Source: Janthinobacterium sp.
GTDB taxonomy: Bacteria > Pseudomonadota > Gammaproteobacteria > Burkholderiales > Burkholderiaceae_D
DNA length: 64,000 bases
NCBI RefSeq assembly: GCF_009923995.1
Contig: NZ_RFSK01000015.1
Span: 35,794-99,793 of the forward strand
Direction: 5' to 3'
Position numbers and translations under genes: made by a program. Below the pieces are notes generated by a model, which had not been told where the DNA came from, did no database searches, and worked only from the letters and a program-made list of their open reading frames with translations. Of this stretch, positions 27,169 through 38,282 are shown piece after piece (position 1 is the stretch's first letter; each line of letters starts with the position of its first letter).

Positions 27169-29068
27169 ATGAATACCAGCAGCAAATCACCTCTTTCCTG
27201 GCGCCAGCGCCTGTCGCAACGGTCGGGCCGCGAAGCGCTGGCCTGGGGCGTGGTGCTGGCCGCCTGCCTGGCCACCGTGTGGCTCGTGTATTTCTGGACG
27301 GAACGCATCGCCATCGGCAAGCTGCAGGCCAGCGGTGCGCAGCGCCTGGAGGTGTACGTCAGCAGCCTGGAAAACGCGCTGGAAAAATACGATTTCCTGC
27401 CCAAGACGCTGGAACTGAACCGCGACGTCATCCGCCTGCTGCAGCACCCGGAAGACCCGGTGCTGGTCGACACGGTCAACCATTACCTGGAACAGATGAA
27501 TGCCCAGGCAAAGTCGTCGACCATCTTCATCAGCAACCTGGACGGCAACACGCGGGCCGCCAGCAACTGGCAGCAGCCGGACAGTTTTATTGGCGACAAT
27601 ATCTCGTTCCGTCCCTACGCCCAGGATGCCCTGCGCGGCACGCCGGGACGCTTTTATGGCGTCGGCACGACGCGGCTGGAGCCCGGTTACTTTTTTGCCC
27701 ACGGCATCTATCAGAATGGCCGCATGCTGGGCCTGGCAACGGTGAAGGTGAACCTGGAAAACCTGGAAAAGCGCTGGGTGCAAGGCGCGGACAAGGTCAT
27801 GCTGGCCGATGAACACGGCGTGATCTTCCTCAGCTCCATGCCGGACTGGAAATACCGCACCCTGGCGCCCCTCTCGCCGGCCATCGTCGAAGAACTCAAC
27901 CGCACGCGCCAGTACTACTCGAAGCAGCTCGAACCGATTCCCTTCGTCTCCGACCGCCAGCTGGGCAATGGCGCCCGCGTGATCAGCGTGCGCGAGCAGG
28001 AACGGGCCGATGCGCCGCCCAAGACCAGCTCCAGCGTCATGACGCAAATCAAGCTCAAGTCGCCGCGCGACTGGACCTTCATCTATCTGTCCGACCTGGC
28101 GCAGGCGAAGGCCAGCGCGCGCGCGGCGGCCGCCTTCTCGTGCGTGCTGCTGGGCTTTTTCATGCTGCTGTTCTTCTATCTGCGCCAGCGGCGCGCAGCC
28201 GTGGCGCAAAAACTGCGCGCCCGCGAAGACTTGCAACATGCGTATGACAACCTGGAAACCATGGTCGAGGAACGCACGTCGGAACTCAATGCCATGACGC
28301 AAAGCCTGAGCCAGGAAATCGAGGTGCGCAGCAAGGCCGAGCAAAAGCTGCACATCACGCAAAATGAACTATTTCAGGCTGGCAAGATGGCTGTGCTGGG
28401 GCAAATGTCGGCCAGCATCACGCATGAGCTGAACCAGCCACTGACGGCGCTGCGCACCATGTCCGACAATGCCGTCATCCTGCTGGAACGGGGCCGGCTC
28501 GACGACGCGCGGCGCAACCTGGCGAAGATCTCGCAAATTGCGGCCAGGATGGGGACCATTACCGGACAATTGAAGATCTTTGCGCGCAAATCGACGACCA
28601 GCCTGACCTCTGTCTCGATTCCCACGGCGATCAGCAACGCCCTGTTCCTGGTCGAACGGCGCCTGCAGGTTGAAAATGTGCGTTTCAGCCTGCATCTGCC
28701 GCCCGAAGACATCTTCGCCATGTGCGAAAGCAACCGTCTGGAACAGGTGCTGGTCAACCTGTACGCCAATGCGCTCGACGCCATGAATGGCAGCGATGTG
28801 CGCAGCTTGCGCGTGTCCGTCGAATGCACGCCGGAACACGTGCTGATCCACGTGGCCGACACGGGGCCGGGACTGTCGACGGAAGTCTACGAACACCTGT
28901 TCGAGCCGTTCTTCACGACCAAGCCGCAAGGCCTGGGCCTGGGCCTGGGACTGGCCATTTCCGAACAGATCACGCGCCAGTTCGGCGGCGTGCTGCGCGC
29001 CGACAACGCCCCCGGCGGCGGCGCCATCTTCACCATCGAACTACAGATTGCAACGCAGGAGGAAAAAC

Positions 29069-29076
<8 letters not shown>
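27169..29076 (+). CDS. dctB: C4-dicarboxylate sensor histidine kinase DctB
   Basis: A 635-residue membrane kinase. Transmembrane helix 1 (about 23-43) and helix 2 (about 318-340) bracket a large periplasmic PAS/Cache-type sensor with FISNLDGNTRAASNW and DNISFRPYAQDALRG, as in DctB proteins that bind succinate or malate. A cytoplasmic coiled coil follows, then the dimerisation box SITHELNQPLTALRTM (His419) and the ATPase with LVNLYANALDAM and GLGLGLGLAIS. The start at 27169 is the first plausible Met after the terminator. It overlaps the start of dctD by eight bases, so the two are coupled. Confidence 0.92.
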
Positions 29077-30412
<1,336 letters not shown>

Positions 30413-31150
30413 TCAAGCGACGCGGCCCGTGCGCAGCGGCGTCACCCAGTCGGGCCGGCCGTTGGCCAGCGCCAGCCGGGCCGCCTGCTCCCAGTCGTAC
30501 GCGACGGCGTGGAAGTGCGCCGTCCAGGCACCGTCCGCCCCCTGCTCGGCGATGGCGTAGCGCGCATGGGGCGTGCCGTTTTCCATCACGTGCGGATGGC
30601 CATGGTCGTCGTCATACGCTTGCAAGCCCACGCTGCCCGGGTTGACGACCAGGCGCCCGTCGTCCAGCCGCATGCTGCGCGGCATGTGCGTGTGGCCGCA
30701 CAGGATCAGCGCCGCATCGGTCGACCCGGCCCGTTCGGCCACCTCGGCCGGCGTGGCGGCGCGGCTGCCTTGCGGCGTGACGCTGTCGAGAAAATAGACG
30801 AGGTCGCTTTGCGGCGTGCCATGCACGAGCAGCACGTCCTTGCGCAAGCGCAAGGTGGCGGGCAGCGCGGCTATCCATGCGAGTTGCTCGGGCAACAGTT
30901 GCGCGCGCGCAAAGGCATCCGACTCGCCCATGCGGGCGGGGTCGCCGAACAACTGCCGCTCATGGTTGCCGCGGATGGTGGGCAAGTCCAGCGCCATCAG
31001 GCGCGCCGCCGTGGCGCGCGGCTGCAAATGGCCCGAGACGATATCGCCCAGGTTGACGATCATGTCCACGCCCCGCAGGGCGATGTCGGCCAGCACGGCA
31101 TCGAGCGCGTCGAGGTTGCCGTGGATATCGGAAATGGCGGCAATTTTCAT
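30413..31150 (-). CDS. Metallophosphoesterase (YfcE/MJ0936-like)
   Basis: A 245-residue calcineurin-like phosphoesterase. It has the expected metal-site motifs: DIHGNLDAL (residues 8-16), GDIVSGH, GNHERQLF, VHGTP and GHTHMP. The start at 31150 lies in an ATGA overlap with the upstream acetyltransferase gene, so the two are translationally coupled. A longer frame continuing through the acetyltransferase gene is a shadow. The substrate could be a phosphodiester or a nucleotide. It ends directly against the stop of dctD on the other strand. Confidence 0.9.
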   Translation of the reverse strand: MKIAAISDIHGNLDALDAVLADIALRGVDMIVNLGDIVSGHLQPRATAARLMALDLPTIRGNHERQLFGDPARMGESDAFARAQLLPEQLAWIAALPATLRLRKDVLLVHGTPQSDLVYFLDSVTPQGSRAATPAEVAERAGSTDAALILCGHTHMPRSMRLDDGRLVVNPGSVGLQAYDDDHGHPHVMENGTPHARYAIAEQGADGAWTAHFHAVAYDWEQAARLALANGRPDWVTPLRTGRVA

Positions 31151-31722
31151 GGTGTGATTCCCTCCCGTGCGCACCATTCTGCGCGCGTCAGGCGATACAG
31201 GCAATGCGTGCGCAAACGGTGGCCGGGCGGCAGGGCCGGATGCTCGAACGTGGCGTGCTCGCGGCGCATGCCCAGGCGCGCCATCAGGGTGCTCGAGCGC
31301 ACGTTGGGCAAGGCCGTGAACGAGACGATCTCGGGCAGCCGCAGGCGGGTAAAGCCGTCCCGCAGGGCCGCCTGCGCCGCTTCCTGCGCGTAGCCTTGGC
31401 CCCAGTAGTCGAAGGCCAGGCGCCAGCCGATTTCCACGCACGGCGAACACGGCAGCTGCGCGTCGGGCACATGCAGCCCCGTCATGCCGATGAAGGCACC
31501 GTTGTCGCGCAGGGTCACGGCCCACAAGCCCCAGCCCCGCGCGGCGATCAGATCGCGGCAGCGCTGCGCCAGGGCGTCGCTCGCTTCGCGCGACAGGGTG
31601 GCGGGAAAGCACGCCATGACGCGCGGATCGGCATGCAGGGCGGCGAACGGCGCCAGGTCGCTGTCACGCCATTGCCGCAGCAGCAGGCGCGGGGTGTGCA
31701 GTTCCATGATGGTTTGCAACAT
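31147..31722 (-). CDS. GNAT-family N-acetyltransferase (RimJ/RimL type)
   Basis: A 191-residue acetyltransferase of the RimJ/RimL group, which acetylates alpha-amino groups of proteins or small amines. It begins near MELHTPRLLLRQWRDSD and contains VEIGWRLAFDYWGQGYAQEAAQAAL with the acetyl-CoA pyrophosphate loop (GQGYA) and TALPNVRSSTLMARLGM. The ATG at 31722 has a GAGGAAG site; the ATG at 31707 is an alternative. It is the first gene of a coupled pair with the phosphoesterase. Confidence 0.88.
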   Translation of the reverse strand: MLQTIMELHTPRLLLRQWRDSDLAPFAALHADPRVMACFPATLSREASDALAQRCRDLIAARGWGLWAVTLRDNGAFIGMTGLHVPDAQLPCSPCVEIGWRLAFDYWGQGYAQEAAQAALRDGFTRLRLPEIVSFTALPNVRSSTLMARLGMRREHATFEHPALPPGHRLRTHCLYRLTRAEWCAREGITP

Positions 31723-31895
31723 AATCTTCCTCTCTCCACGAAGCCCATACAGTAGGACAAATCCGACGACGACTTGCGCCGTGCGGCTACGTCATCCCCA
31801 AGACAGCATTGCTACCATTTCCTCATTGCATTAACGCATAAACCATGCCGCCCCGATGCCGCGGCAGTGTTCACTTTATTTTGAGGAGTTGCCCC

Positions 31896-32744
31896 ATGTT
31901 TGCCACGCCCGTCCCCGCCCGCCTGTCGCCCCCCCGTTTGCGCCATCTCGCCTTGCGCAGCGCCATGATGCTGGGCGTGCTGGGTGTCGCCACGGCCGCC
32001 GCCACGGCGCGGGCGGAGCCGTCGCCCACCCTGGACCGCGTCAGCATTTCCGTGGGCGCCTTCGCCGCCGATCCGCGCATCAATGTCGGCGCCGACACGC
32101 AGTTTGGCCGCATCGACGCGCCCGAATCGAATCCCAGCCGCACGACCATTCCCCGCATCAAGGCCGAATTGCTGATCGGCGACCACCATGGCCTGGCATT
32201 CGACTACTACCGCTACGACAAATCCTACACGCCGACGCTGACCGGCCAGACCATCATCAACGGCCAGCCCGTCACGGGCACGGCCACCGCTGACGCCGAC
32301 CTGAAACTGGACCTGGCCAAGATGTCCTACCGCTGGTGGCTGGGCAGCGGCAACGACACCTTCGGCATCGGCCTGGGCGCCGCCTACTACAATGCCAACC
32401 TGAACGGCACGGCCACGGGCGTCGTCAATGGCGAAACGGCGACGGCGCGCGACTCCATCGGCGAGCACGCATTCGCGCCGCTGCTGGAAGTGGGCTGGCG
32501 CCACGCCTTCACGCCGGACCTGCGCATATATGCGGAAGCGTCCGGCATCAGGAAAAATGGCGGCCGCATCAACGGCCACATCTACGGCGGCAATATCGGC
32601 GTGGAATGGTTTCCCTTCAAGAACGTCGGCTTCGTGGCCGACTATGGCATCTCGAAAATCAAGCTGCACCGCGACAGCGAGCGCGATGCGGACCTGAACG
32701 TACGCCTGACGGGACCGTCAGCCTACGTCAAGATGCGCTTCTAA
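31896..32744 (+). CDS. Predicted outer-membrane beta-barrel protein
   Basis: A 282-residue exported protein. A long signal peptide (about 1-40, ending TARA) is followed by alternating amphipathic strands such as RIKAELLIGDHHGLAFDYYRYD and YRWWLGSGNDTFGIGLGAAYY. The C-terminus AYVKMRF ends in Phe, as barrels recognised by BAM do. The start at 31896 follows a TGAGGAG site. I cannot place it in a named family; an 8-12-strand barrel is the likeliest structure. It stands alone. Confidence 0.75.
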   Translation: MFATPVPARLSPPRLRHLALRSAMMLGVLGVATAAATARAEPSPTLDRVSISVGAFAADPRINVGADTQFGRIDAPESNPSRTTIPRIKAELLIGDHHGLAFDYYRYDKSYTPTLTGQTIINGQPVTGTATADADLKLDLAKMSYRWWLGSGNDTFGIGLGAAYYNANLNGTATGVVNGETATARDSIGEHAFAPLLEVGWRHAFTPDLRIYAEASGIRKNGGRINGHIYGGNIGVEWFPFKNVGFVADYGISKIKLHRDSERDADLNVRLTGPSAYVKMRF

Positions 32745-32882
32745 GCAGGTCGTGGGATATGATTGTGAAGTTATGACGAACAGCGCCGGATGCGCCGCAA
32801 GGCGCCCGTTGCGACGCAGCGCGGGCACTGCCAGCAGCGGGCAAGCCTCGTCGGCCACCTTGCAGGGCGCCGGTCATGGAAG

Positions 32883-33440
32883 TCAGAAATCACAATAATT
32901 CATTGCGACCTGCTTAGCCCGCGCGCCGCCGGCTTCAGCGGACGGCTTCAGCAGATACAGCTGAAACTGCGGCAAGCCGGGATCTTCCCAAGGAGCAACC
33001 TCGGCAAACGGCAGGCGCGCAAACGCCTGCTGCCAAAAGGCGTTGGCGGCGGCATCGGTGCGGAACATGGCCACCAGCCACGTCGTGTCGCTGCCCAGCA
33101 GCACGCGCCGCACGACTTCCAGCGCCAGCCCCCGGCGCCGGTATTTCTTCAAGATGAAAAAGTCGCTGAATTCCTGCACCGGCATGGCGCCCGCCATGCC
33201 CGCTTCCGTGAGGTAAAAGCCGGCCAGCGCACCATCGACCTCGATCCACACCGCCCCGTGGCCAGGAGCGTGCACATACTCGGCCAGCCCGGCATCGCAT
33301 GCATCGTAGCGGCCGTCGGCCAGCACGTCTTCGCCGCTCCAGCCGCTATTGTCGTAGCAATACAGCTGGAACAGCCGCGCCAGCGCCCCTTCCTCGCCGG
33401 GCGCGATGGCGCGCAAACTCATGTTCGGTACTGCCGGCAT
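32883..33440 (-). CDS. GNAT-family acetyltransferase
   Basis: About 185 residues with an acetyltransferase fold: VWIEVDGALAGFYL, then FSDFFILKKYRRRGLALEVVRRVL, which contains the Q/RxxGxA-like coenzyme A loop, and a C-terminal WLVAMFRTDAAANAFWQQAF. The start is uncertain. ATGs at 33422, 33440, 33503 and 33524 are all in frame; 33440 is chosen because it precedes the folded part closely and has a G-rich upstream sequence. The substrate is unknown, and neither neighbour gives context. Confidence 0.78.
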   Translation of the reverse strand: MPAVPNMSLRAIAPGEEGALARLFQLYCYDNSGWSGEDVLADGRYDACDAGLAEYVHAPGHGAVWIEVDGALAGFYLTEAGMAGAMPVQEFSDFFILKKYRRRGLALEVVRRVLLGSDTTWLVAMFRTDAAANAFWQQAFARLPFAEVAPWEDPGLPQFQLYLLKPSAEAGGARAKQVAMNYCDF

Positions 33441-33701
33441 GCTCCCGCCCCCCCTGCCCGCAGGCATTGCTGAAGCTGGCGAGTGTAGCACTGCGTCATT
33501 CATGCCACCCTGGCGACCTTTCATCCCTGTATTTTCGCCCCTTGTCGCAAAAATAATTCTTTTATGCCTATTGGCTATATATTATTGTTTTTAAGTAACA
33601 TCCGCCATCGCGGCTGACAGGAAATAAGGGTGATCCCCTTGCACAGACCGGCAGACACGCATCTGCCGGCTTTCATACTCAAGCTCTGGAGAGTGCTGCA
33701 C

Positions 33702-34619
33702 ATGCTATCGATCAAACAGCTGAACAAAACGTATGCCAATGGCGTCAAGGCCATCAACAATGTCAGCCTGGACATTCCCAACGGAATGTTCGGCTTGCTG
33801 GGGCCGAATGGCGCGGGCAAGTCGTCGCTGATGCGTACTATTGCAACTTTGCAAGACCCCGATAGCGGCAGCATCCATTTCCATGGCGTGGACGTGCTGC
33901 AGGACAAGGAAGGCCTGCGCCGCCAGCTGGGCTACCTGCCGCAGGATTTCGGCGTCTACCCGAAGGTGAGCGCGGAAACCCTGCTCAACCACTTTGCGGT
34001 GCTCAAGGGCTTGACGGAGAAGGGCCCGCGCAAGGAAGCCGTGGAAGCCCTGCTGCAGCAAACCAATCTGTGGGAAGCGCGCAAACGCAACCTGGGCACG
34101 TATTCGGGCGGCATGCGCCAGCGCTTCGGCATCGCCCAGGCGCTGCTGGGCGCGCCGCGCCTGGTGATCGTCGATGAACCGACGGCCGGCCTGGACCCGG
34201 ACGAGCGCAACCGCTTCCTGAACCTGCTGGCCAAGATCGGCGAGCAGGTGGTGGTGATCCTGTCGACCCACATCGTCGACGACGTGACGGACCTGTGCCC
34301 GCGCATGGCCATGATCGTCAAGGGCGAAGTGCTGGTGCAGGGCAAGCCGCAGGCCGCCATCGACACCCTGCTCGGCAAGGTCTGGCGCCGCAGCGTCACC
34401 GCCGAGGAGCTGGCGCAGTACCAGCAGTCGCACCAGGTGCTGTCGACGCGCCTGGTGGGCGGCAAGCCGCAGATCAATGTGTACGCCGACAGCCAGCCCG
34501 ACAGCGGCTTCGTGCAGATCGCACCGGACCTGGAAGACGTGTATTTCTTGCATGTGCGCAACGCCGCCCGCAACGGTGCGCCCGCGCCCGCCGCCGCACC
34601 AGCCGCCGTCGCAGCGTAA
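33702..34619 (+). CDS. ABC transporter ATP-binding protein
   Basis: A 305-residue ABC ATPase with Walker A GPNGAGKSS, Q-loop YLPQDFG, signature YSGGMRQR, Walker B LVIVDEP and H-loop STHIVDD. The last 60 residues are an accessory C-terminal segment with an alanine/proline-rich end. It is followed nine bases later by a permease fused to a peptidase, which it must power. The start at 33702 follows GGAGAG. The arrangement resembles known ABC export systems paired with M1-peptidase fusions, whose substrate is not established. Confidence 0.92.
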   Translation: MLSIKQLNKTYANGVKAINNVSLDIPNGMFGLLGPNGAGKSSLMRTIATLQDPDSGSIHFHGVDVLQDKEGLRRQLGYLPQDFGVYPKVSAETLLNHFAVLKGLTEKGPRKEAVEALLQQTNLWEARKRNLGTYSGGMRQRFGIAQALLGAPRLVIVDEPTAGLDPDERNRFLNLLAKIGEQVVVILSTHIVDDVTDLCPRMAMIVKGEVLVQGKPQAAIDTLLGKVWRRSVTAEELAQYQQSHQVLSTRLVGGKPQINVYADSQPDSGFVQIAPDLEDVYFLHVRNAARNGAPAPAAAPAAVAA

Positions 34620-34628
34620 GGGGCCGCC

Positions 34629-37600
34629 ATGTGGAAGGAATTTTTCAAGTTTGACCTCGCCTACCAGCTGAAACAGCCGCTGCTGTGGGTGTTTGCCGTC
34701 ATCATGGCCCTGATGGCCTTTGGCGCGACCACCAGCGACTCCGTGCAGATCGGCGGCGCCATCGGCAACATCAACCGCAACGCGCCCACCGTGGTGGCGC
34801 AGATGCTGGGCATCTTCAGCCTGCTGGCGATGTTTCTCGTCACCGTCTTCATCGCCGGCGCCGTGCTGCGCGACAGCGAAGTGGGCATGGCCGACATGCT
34901 GTTCGCCACGCCCATGCGCAAGTGGGACTACCTGTTCGGCCGCTTCGCCGCCGGCTTTGCCGCCTGCCTGGTGATCTTTGTCGCCATCGCCCTGGCCACC
35001 ATGCTCGGCCCCGTCATGCCATGGGTCGATGCCCAGCGCGTGGGTGCCTTCTCGCTGCATGCCTATGCCTGGAGCTTTGCCGTCATCGTCATCCCCAACC
35101 TGCTGTTCATCGGCGCCCTGCTGATGCTGCTGGCGGCCACCACGCGCTCGATGATGCTCGTGTACGTGGGCGTGCTGGGCTTTTTCGTGCTGTGGGCCAT
35201 GGCCGGCGTGTTTACGCGCGACATCAACAATGAGTGGTATGCCGTGCTGCTCGACCCCTTCGGCGTGCGCGCCTTCGGCCGCATGACGCGCTACTTCACG
35301 GCAGCCGAGTCGAATGCCAGCCTGCCGCCCCTGTCCGGCTACCTGCTGGCCAACCGCGCCCTGTGGCTGGGCATCACCGTCGTGCTGTTTGCCGCCACCG
35401 TGCTCCTCTTCAAGCCGCAGCGCACGGGCACGGGCAAGCGCCTGTTCGGCAAGCACAAGGCGCAGGCAGCAGCGCCCGCCGTCGCCGCGCCGCTGCACTT
35501 GCCGCGCAGCATCCCCACCTTTACCCCCGCCACGGCCTGGCGCCAGTGGTGGCAGATCCTGCGCTTCGACGCGGCCGGCGTCTTCCGCAGCCTGCCCTTC
35601 CTCGTCATGCTGCTGTTCGGCGTCATCAACCTGATCGCCGGCGCCAGCGTGGCCAAGAACATGTATGGCACGGCCGTGTATCCGATGACGCACCTGATGC
35701 TTCAAAATATCAGCAACAGCTTCAGCTTCCTCCTGATCATCATCGTCACGTTTTACGCGGGCGAACTGATCTTCAAGGAACGGCAAGTCAAGATCGCCGA
35801 CGTCAGCGATGCCATGCCCGTGCCCGGCTGGGTACCGCTGCTGGCCAAGTGCACGGCCCTGGTCGGCGTCATCGCCGGCTACCTGCTGGTGGGCGTCGTC
35901 ACGGCCATCGGCTTCCAGCTCTACAAGGGCGGCGCGCCCGTGGAACTGGGCCTGTACCTGCAAGGCACCTTGCTCGCTTCCCTGTTCTTCGTGCTGATGG
36001 GCTTGTGCGCCCTCACGCTGCAGGTGTTGTCGAATAACAAGTTCATCGGCTATCTGCTGGTGATCCTGCTGATGGTGGCGCAAGCCGTGCTGGGCATGCT
36101 GCACCTGGAACACAATCTGTACGCCTTCGGCGGCACGCCGGCCATCAAGTATTCGGACATGAATGGCTATGGCCACTTCCTGACGGGCTGGGCCTGGTTT
36201 GCCCTGTACTGGAGCCTGTTTACCGTAGCCCTCGTCATACTGGCCCATGCGTTCTGGGTGCGCGGCCTGTCCGCCGACTGGCGCGCGCGCGTGCGCCTGG
36301 CCCGCCAGCGCCTGCAAGGCGGTGCCGGCGCCGCCCTGGCCGTGGTCGTGCTGTGCTGGGCAGGCACGGGCGGCTGGATTTTCTACAACACGAACGTGCT
36401 GAACAAGTACGAGACGTCGAACATCGGCATGGACAAGCAGGCCCGCTACGAGAAATTGTACAAGCAATACAAGGACTTGCCGCAGCTGAAGATCACCGAC
36501 GTCCAGGCCAGCGTGGATATTTATCCTGAGCAACGCAAAGTCTTGATCAAGGGCCACTACCTGCTGCAGAACAAGACGCAGCAGCCGCTCGACACCCTGC
36601 GCATCCAGCGCAACCCCGACCTGGACACGCAGTGGCTGAACTTGCCTGAGCACACGGGCGCGCTCGATGACAAGGAACTCGGCTTCAGCATCCTCAAGCT
36701 GGCCCAGCCCCTGGCGCCGGGCGCCACCCTGCCGCTGGACTTCACGGTGGCCGTCACGCACCAGGGCTTCACCAACGACGGCACCCCGGACCAGGTCAAC
36801 CTGAACGGCACCTTCTTCAACAACCAGAGCTACTTCCCCCACTTCGGTTATGCGCAGCACATGGAATTGACGGATCGCAATGAACGGCGCAAGCGCGGCC
36901 TGGGCGAACCGCAGCGCATGGCCAAGCTGGAAGACAAGTCCGCCTACGGCAACACCGTCTTTGGCAATGAAGCGGACTGGATCCATTTCGATACCACCGT
37001 CTCCACCAGCGGCGAGCAGATCGCCCTGGCGCCCGGCTACCTGCAGGCCAGCTGGGAAAAGGATGGCCGCCGCTATTACCGCTACAAGATGGACCAGCCG
37101 ATGATGCCGTTCTTTGCCTACCTGTCGGCCCGCTGGGACGTCAAGAAGGGCGACTGGCACGGCGTGCCGATCGAGATTTACTTCGACAGGAAGCATGGCT
37201 ACAACACGCAGCGCATGATTACCTCCGTGCAAAAGTCACTCGATTACTACACCACCGAGTTCACGCCCTACCAGCACAAGCAGGTGCGCATCCTGGAATT
37301 TCCGGGCTACCAGAGCTTCGCGCAGTCGTTTGCCAACACGATTCCGTACTCGGAAGGCATCGGCTTCATCGCCGACCTGCGCAACAACGATGACATCGAC
37401 TACGTGTTTTACGTCACGGCGCATGAGATGGCGCACCAGTGGTGGGGCCACCAGGTGATCGGCGCCAACGTGCAGGGCGCCACCATGCTGATGGAGTCGC
37501 TGTCGCAGTACTCGGCGCTGATGGTGATGGAAAAGGAATACGGCCGCGAAAAGATGCGCCGCTTCCTGCGCTACGAGCTGGACCGTTACTTGAGCGGACG

Positions 37601-38210
37601 CGGCGGCGAAGCCATCGAGGAACAGCCGCTGGCGCGCGTGGAAGGGCAGCAATACATCCACTACAACAAAGGCAGCCTGGTGTTCTACCGCCTGCGCGAT
37701 GAAATCGGCGAGGAAGCCCTGAACCGTGCCCTGAAACGCTACCTGCAGGACAAGGGCTTCCAGCAGGCGCCGTTCACCACCACCCTGGAACTGCTGGCCT
37801 ACATCCGCGCCGAAGCGCCGCAGGACAAGCAGGCCCTGATCACGGACCTGTTCGAGAAGATCGTCTTCTACGACAACCGCGTGACGGAGGCGAGCGCCGT
37901 GCAGCGCAAGGATGGCCAGTGGGATGTCACCATGAAGCTGCACCTGGCCAAGCTGGAGTCGGACGGCAAGGGCAAGGAAAGCCCGCGCGCCTATGACGAG
38001 CCGGTGGAGATCGCCATCTTCGCGCGCGCCCCGGGCGCCAAGGAAAAGGATGAAAAAGTCTTGTTCACGGACAAGCGCGTCCTGTCCGGCAGCGATCCGG
38101 TGATCACCATCACGGTGAAGGACAAGCCGTTCGAAGTGGGCGTCGATCCCTACAACAAGATGATCGACCGCGTCTCGCGCGATAACCGCAAGGAAGTGAG
38201 CTTCAACTAA
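34629..38210 (+). CDS. ABC permease fused to M1-family aminopeptidase
   Basis: A 1193-residue fusion. Residues 1 to about 585 form an ABC-2-type permease with roughly a dozen transmembrane helices in two sets: first set from LLWVFAVIMALMAFG, second set from FLVMLLFGVINLIAG, last helix about 563-585. Residues 600-1193 are an M1 peptidase domain with zinc motif HEMAH (932-936), likely third ligand E956 and an IPYSEGIGF segment where classical M1 enzymes have GxMEN. The peptidase should lie on one face of the membrane beside the pore. It is coupled to the ATPase upstream. The substrate is presumably a peptide or peptide-modified compound (inference). Confidence 0.92.
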   Translation: MWKEFFKFDLAYQLKQPLLWVFAVIMALMAFGATTSDSVQIGGAIGNINRNAPTVVAQMLGIFSLLAMFLVTVFIAGAVLRDSEVGMADMLFATPMRKWDYLFGRFAAGFAACLVIFVAIALATMLGPVMPWVDAQRVGAFSLHAYAWSFAVIVIPNLLFIGALLMLLAATTRSMMLVYVGVLGFFVLWAMAGVFTRDINNEWYAVLLDPFGVRAFGRMTRYFTAAESNASLPPLSGYLLANRALWLGITVVLFAATVLLFKPQRTGTGKRLFGKHKAQAAAPAVAAPLHLPRSIPTFTPATAWRQWWQILRFDAAGVFRSLPFLVMLLFGVINLIAGASVAKNMYGTAVYPMTHLMLQNISNSFSFLLIIIVTFYAGELIFKERQVKIADVSDAMPVPGWVPLLAKCTALVGVIAGYLLVGVVTAIGFQLYKGGAPVELGLYLQGTLLASLFFVLMGLCALTLQVLSNNKFIGYLLVILLMVAQAVLGMLHLEHNLYAFGGTPAIKYSDMNGYGHFLTGWAWFALYWSLFTVALVILAHAFWVRGLSADWRARVRLARQRLQGGAGAALAVVVLCWAGTGGWIFYNTNVLNKYETSNIGMDKQARYEKLYKQYKDLPQLKITDVQASVDIYPEQRKVLIKGHYLLQNKTQQPLDTLRIQRNPDLDTQWLNLPEHTGALDDKELGFSILKLAQPLAPGATLPLDFTVAVTHQGFTNDGTPDQVNLNGTFFNNQSYFPHFGYAQHMELTDRNERRKRGLGEPQRMAKLEDKSAYGNTVFGNEADWIHFDTTVSTSGEQIALAPGYLQASWEKDGRRYYRYKMDQPMMPFFAYLSARWDVKKGDWHGVPIEIYFDRKHGYNTQRMITSVQKSLDYYTTEFTPYQHKQVRILEFPGYQSFAQSFANTIPYSEGIGFIADLRNNDDIDYVFYVTAHEMAHQWWGHQVIGANVQGATMLMESLSQYSALMVMEKEYGREKMRRFLRYELDRYLSGRGGEAIEEQPLARVEGQQYIHYNKGSLVFYRLRDEIGEEALNRALKRYLQDKGFQQAPFTTTLELLAYIRAEAPQDKQALITDLFEKIVFYDNRVTEASAVQRKDGQWDVTMKLHLAKLESDGKGKESPRAYDEPVEIAIFARAPGAKEKDEKVLFTDKRVLSGSDPVITITVKDKPFEVGVDPYNKMIDRVSRDNRKEVSFN

Positions 38211-38225
38211 CCCTTGATGCCGCAC

Positions 38226-38266
38226 AAACAGGCCGCGTATTCCAGGCATGCGCGGCCTGTTTTTTT
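38226..38266 (+). terminator. Terminator of the ABC/aminopeptidase operon
   Basis: A 12-base-pair perfect stem (38226-38237 with 38251-38262) overlaps a T-run to 38266. It is placed just after the fusion gene and before the convergent SDR gene. Confidence 0.9.
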
Positions 38267-38282
38267 GTGCGCGCTCAAGCCA

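Noticed and set aside
30413..31612. 399-codon fusion of phosphoesterase with upstream frame
   Set aside because: The upstream part is a shadow of the acetyltransferase gene; the ATGA overlap gives the correct start at 31150.
33705..37232. Open frame of 1175 codons on the minus strand opposite the ABC/peptidase operon
   Set aside because: His/Gln/Arg-rich antisense translation typical of GC-rich codon bias; it spans two convincing genes and has no motif or ribosome site.
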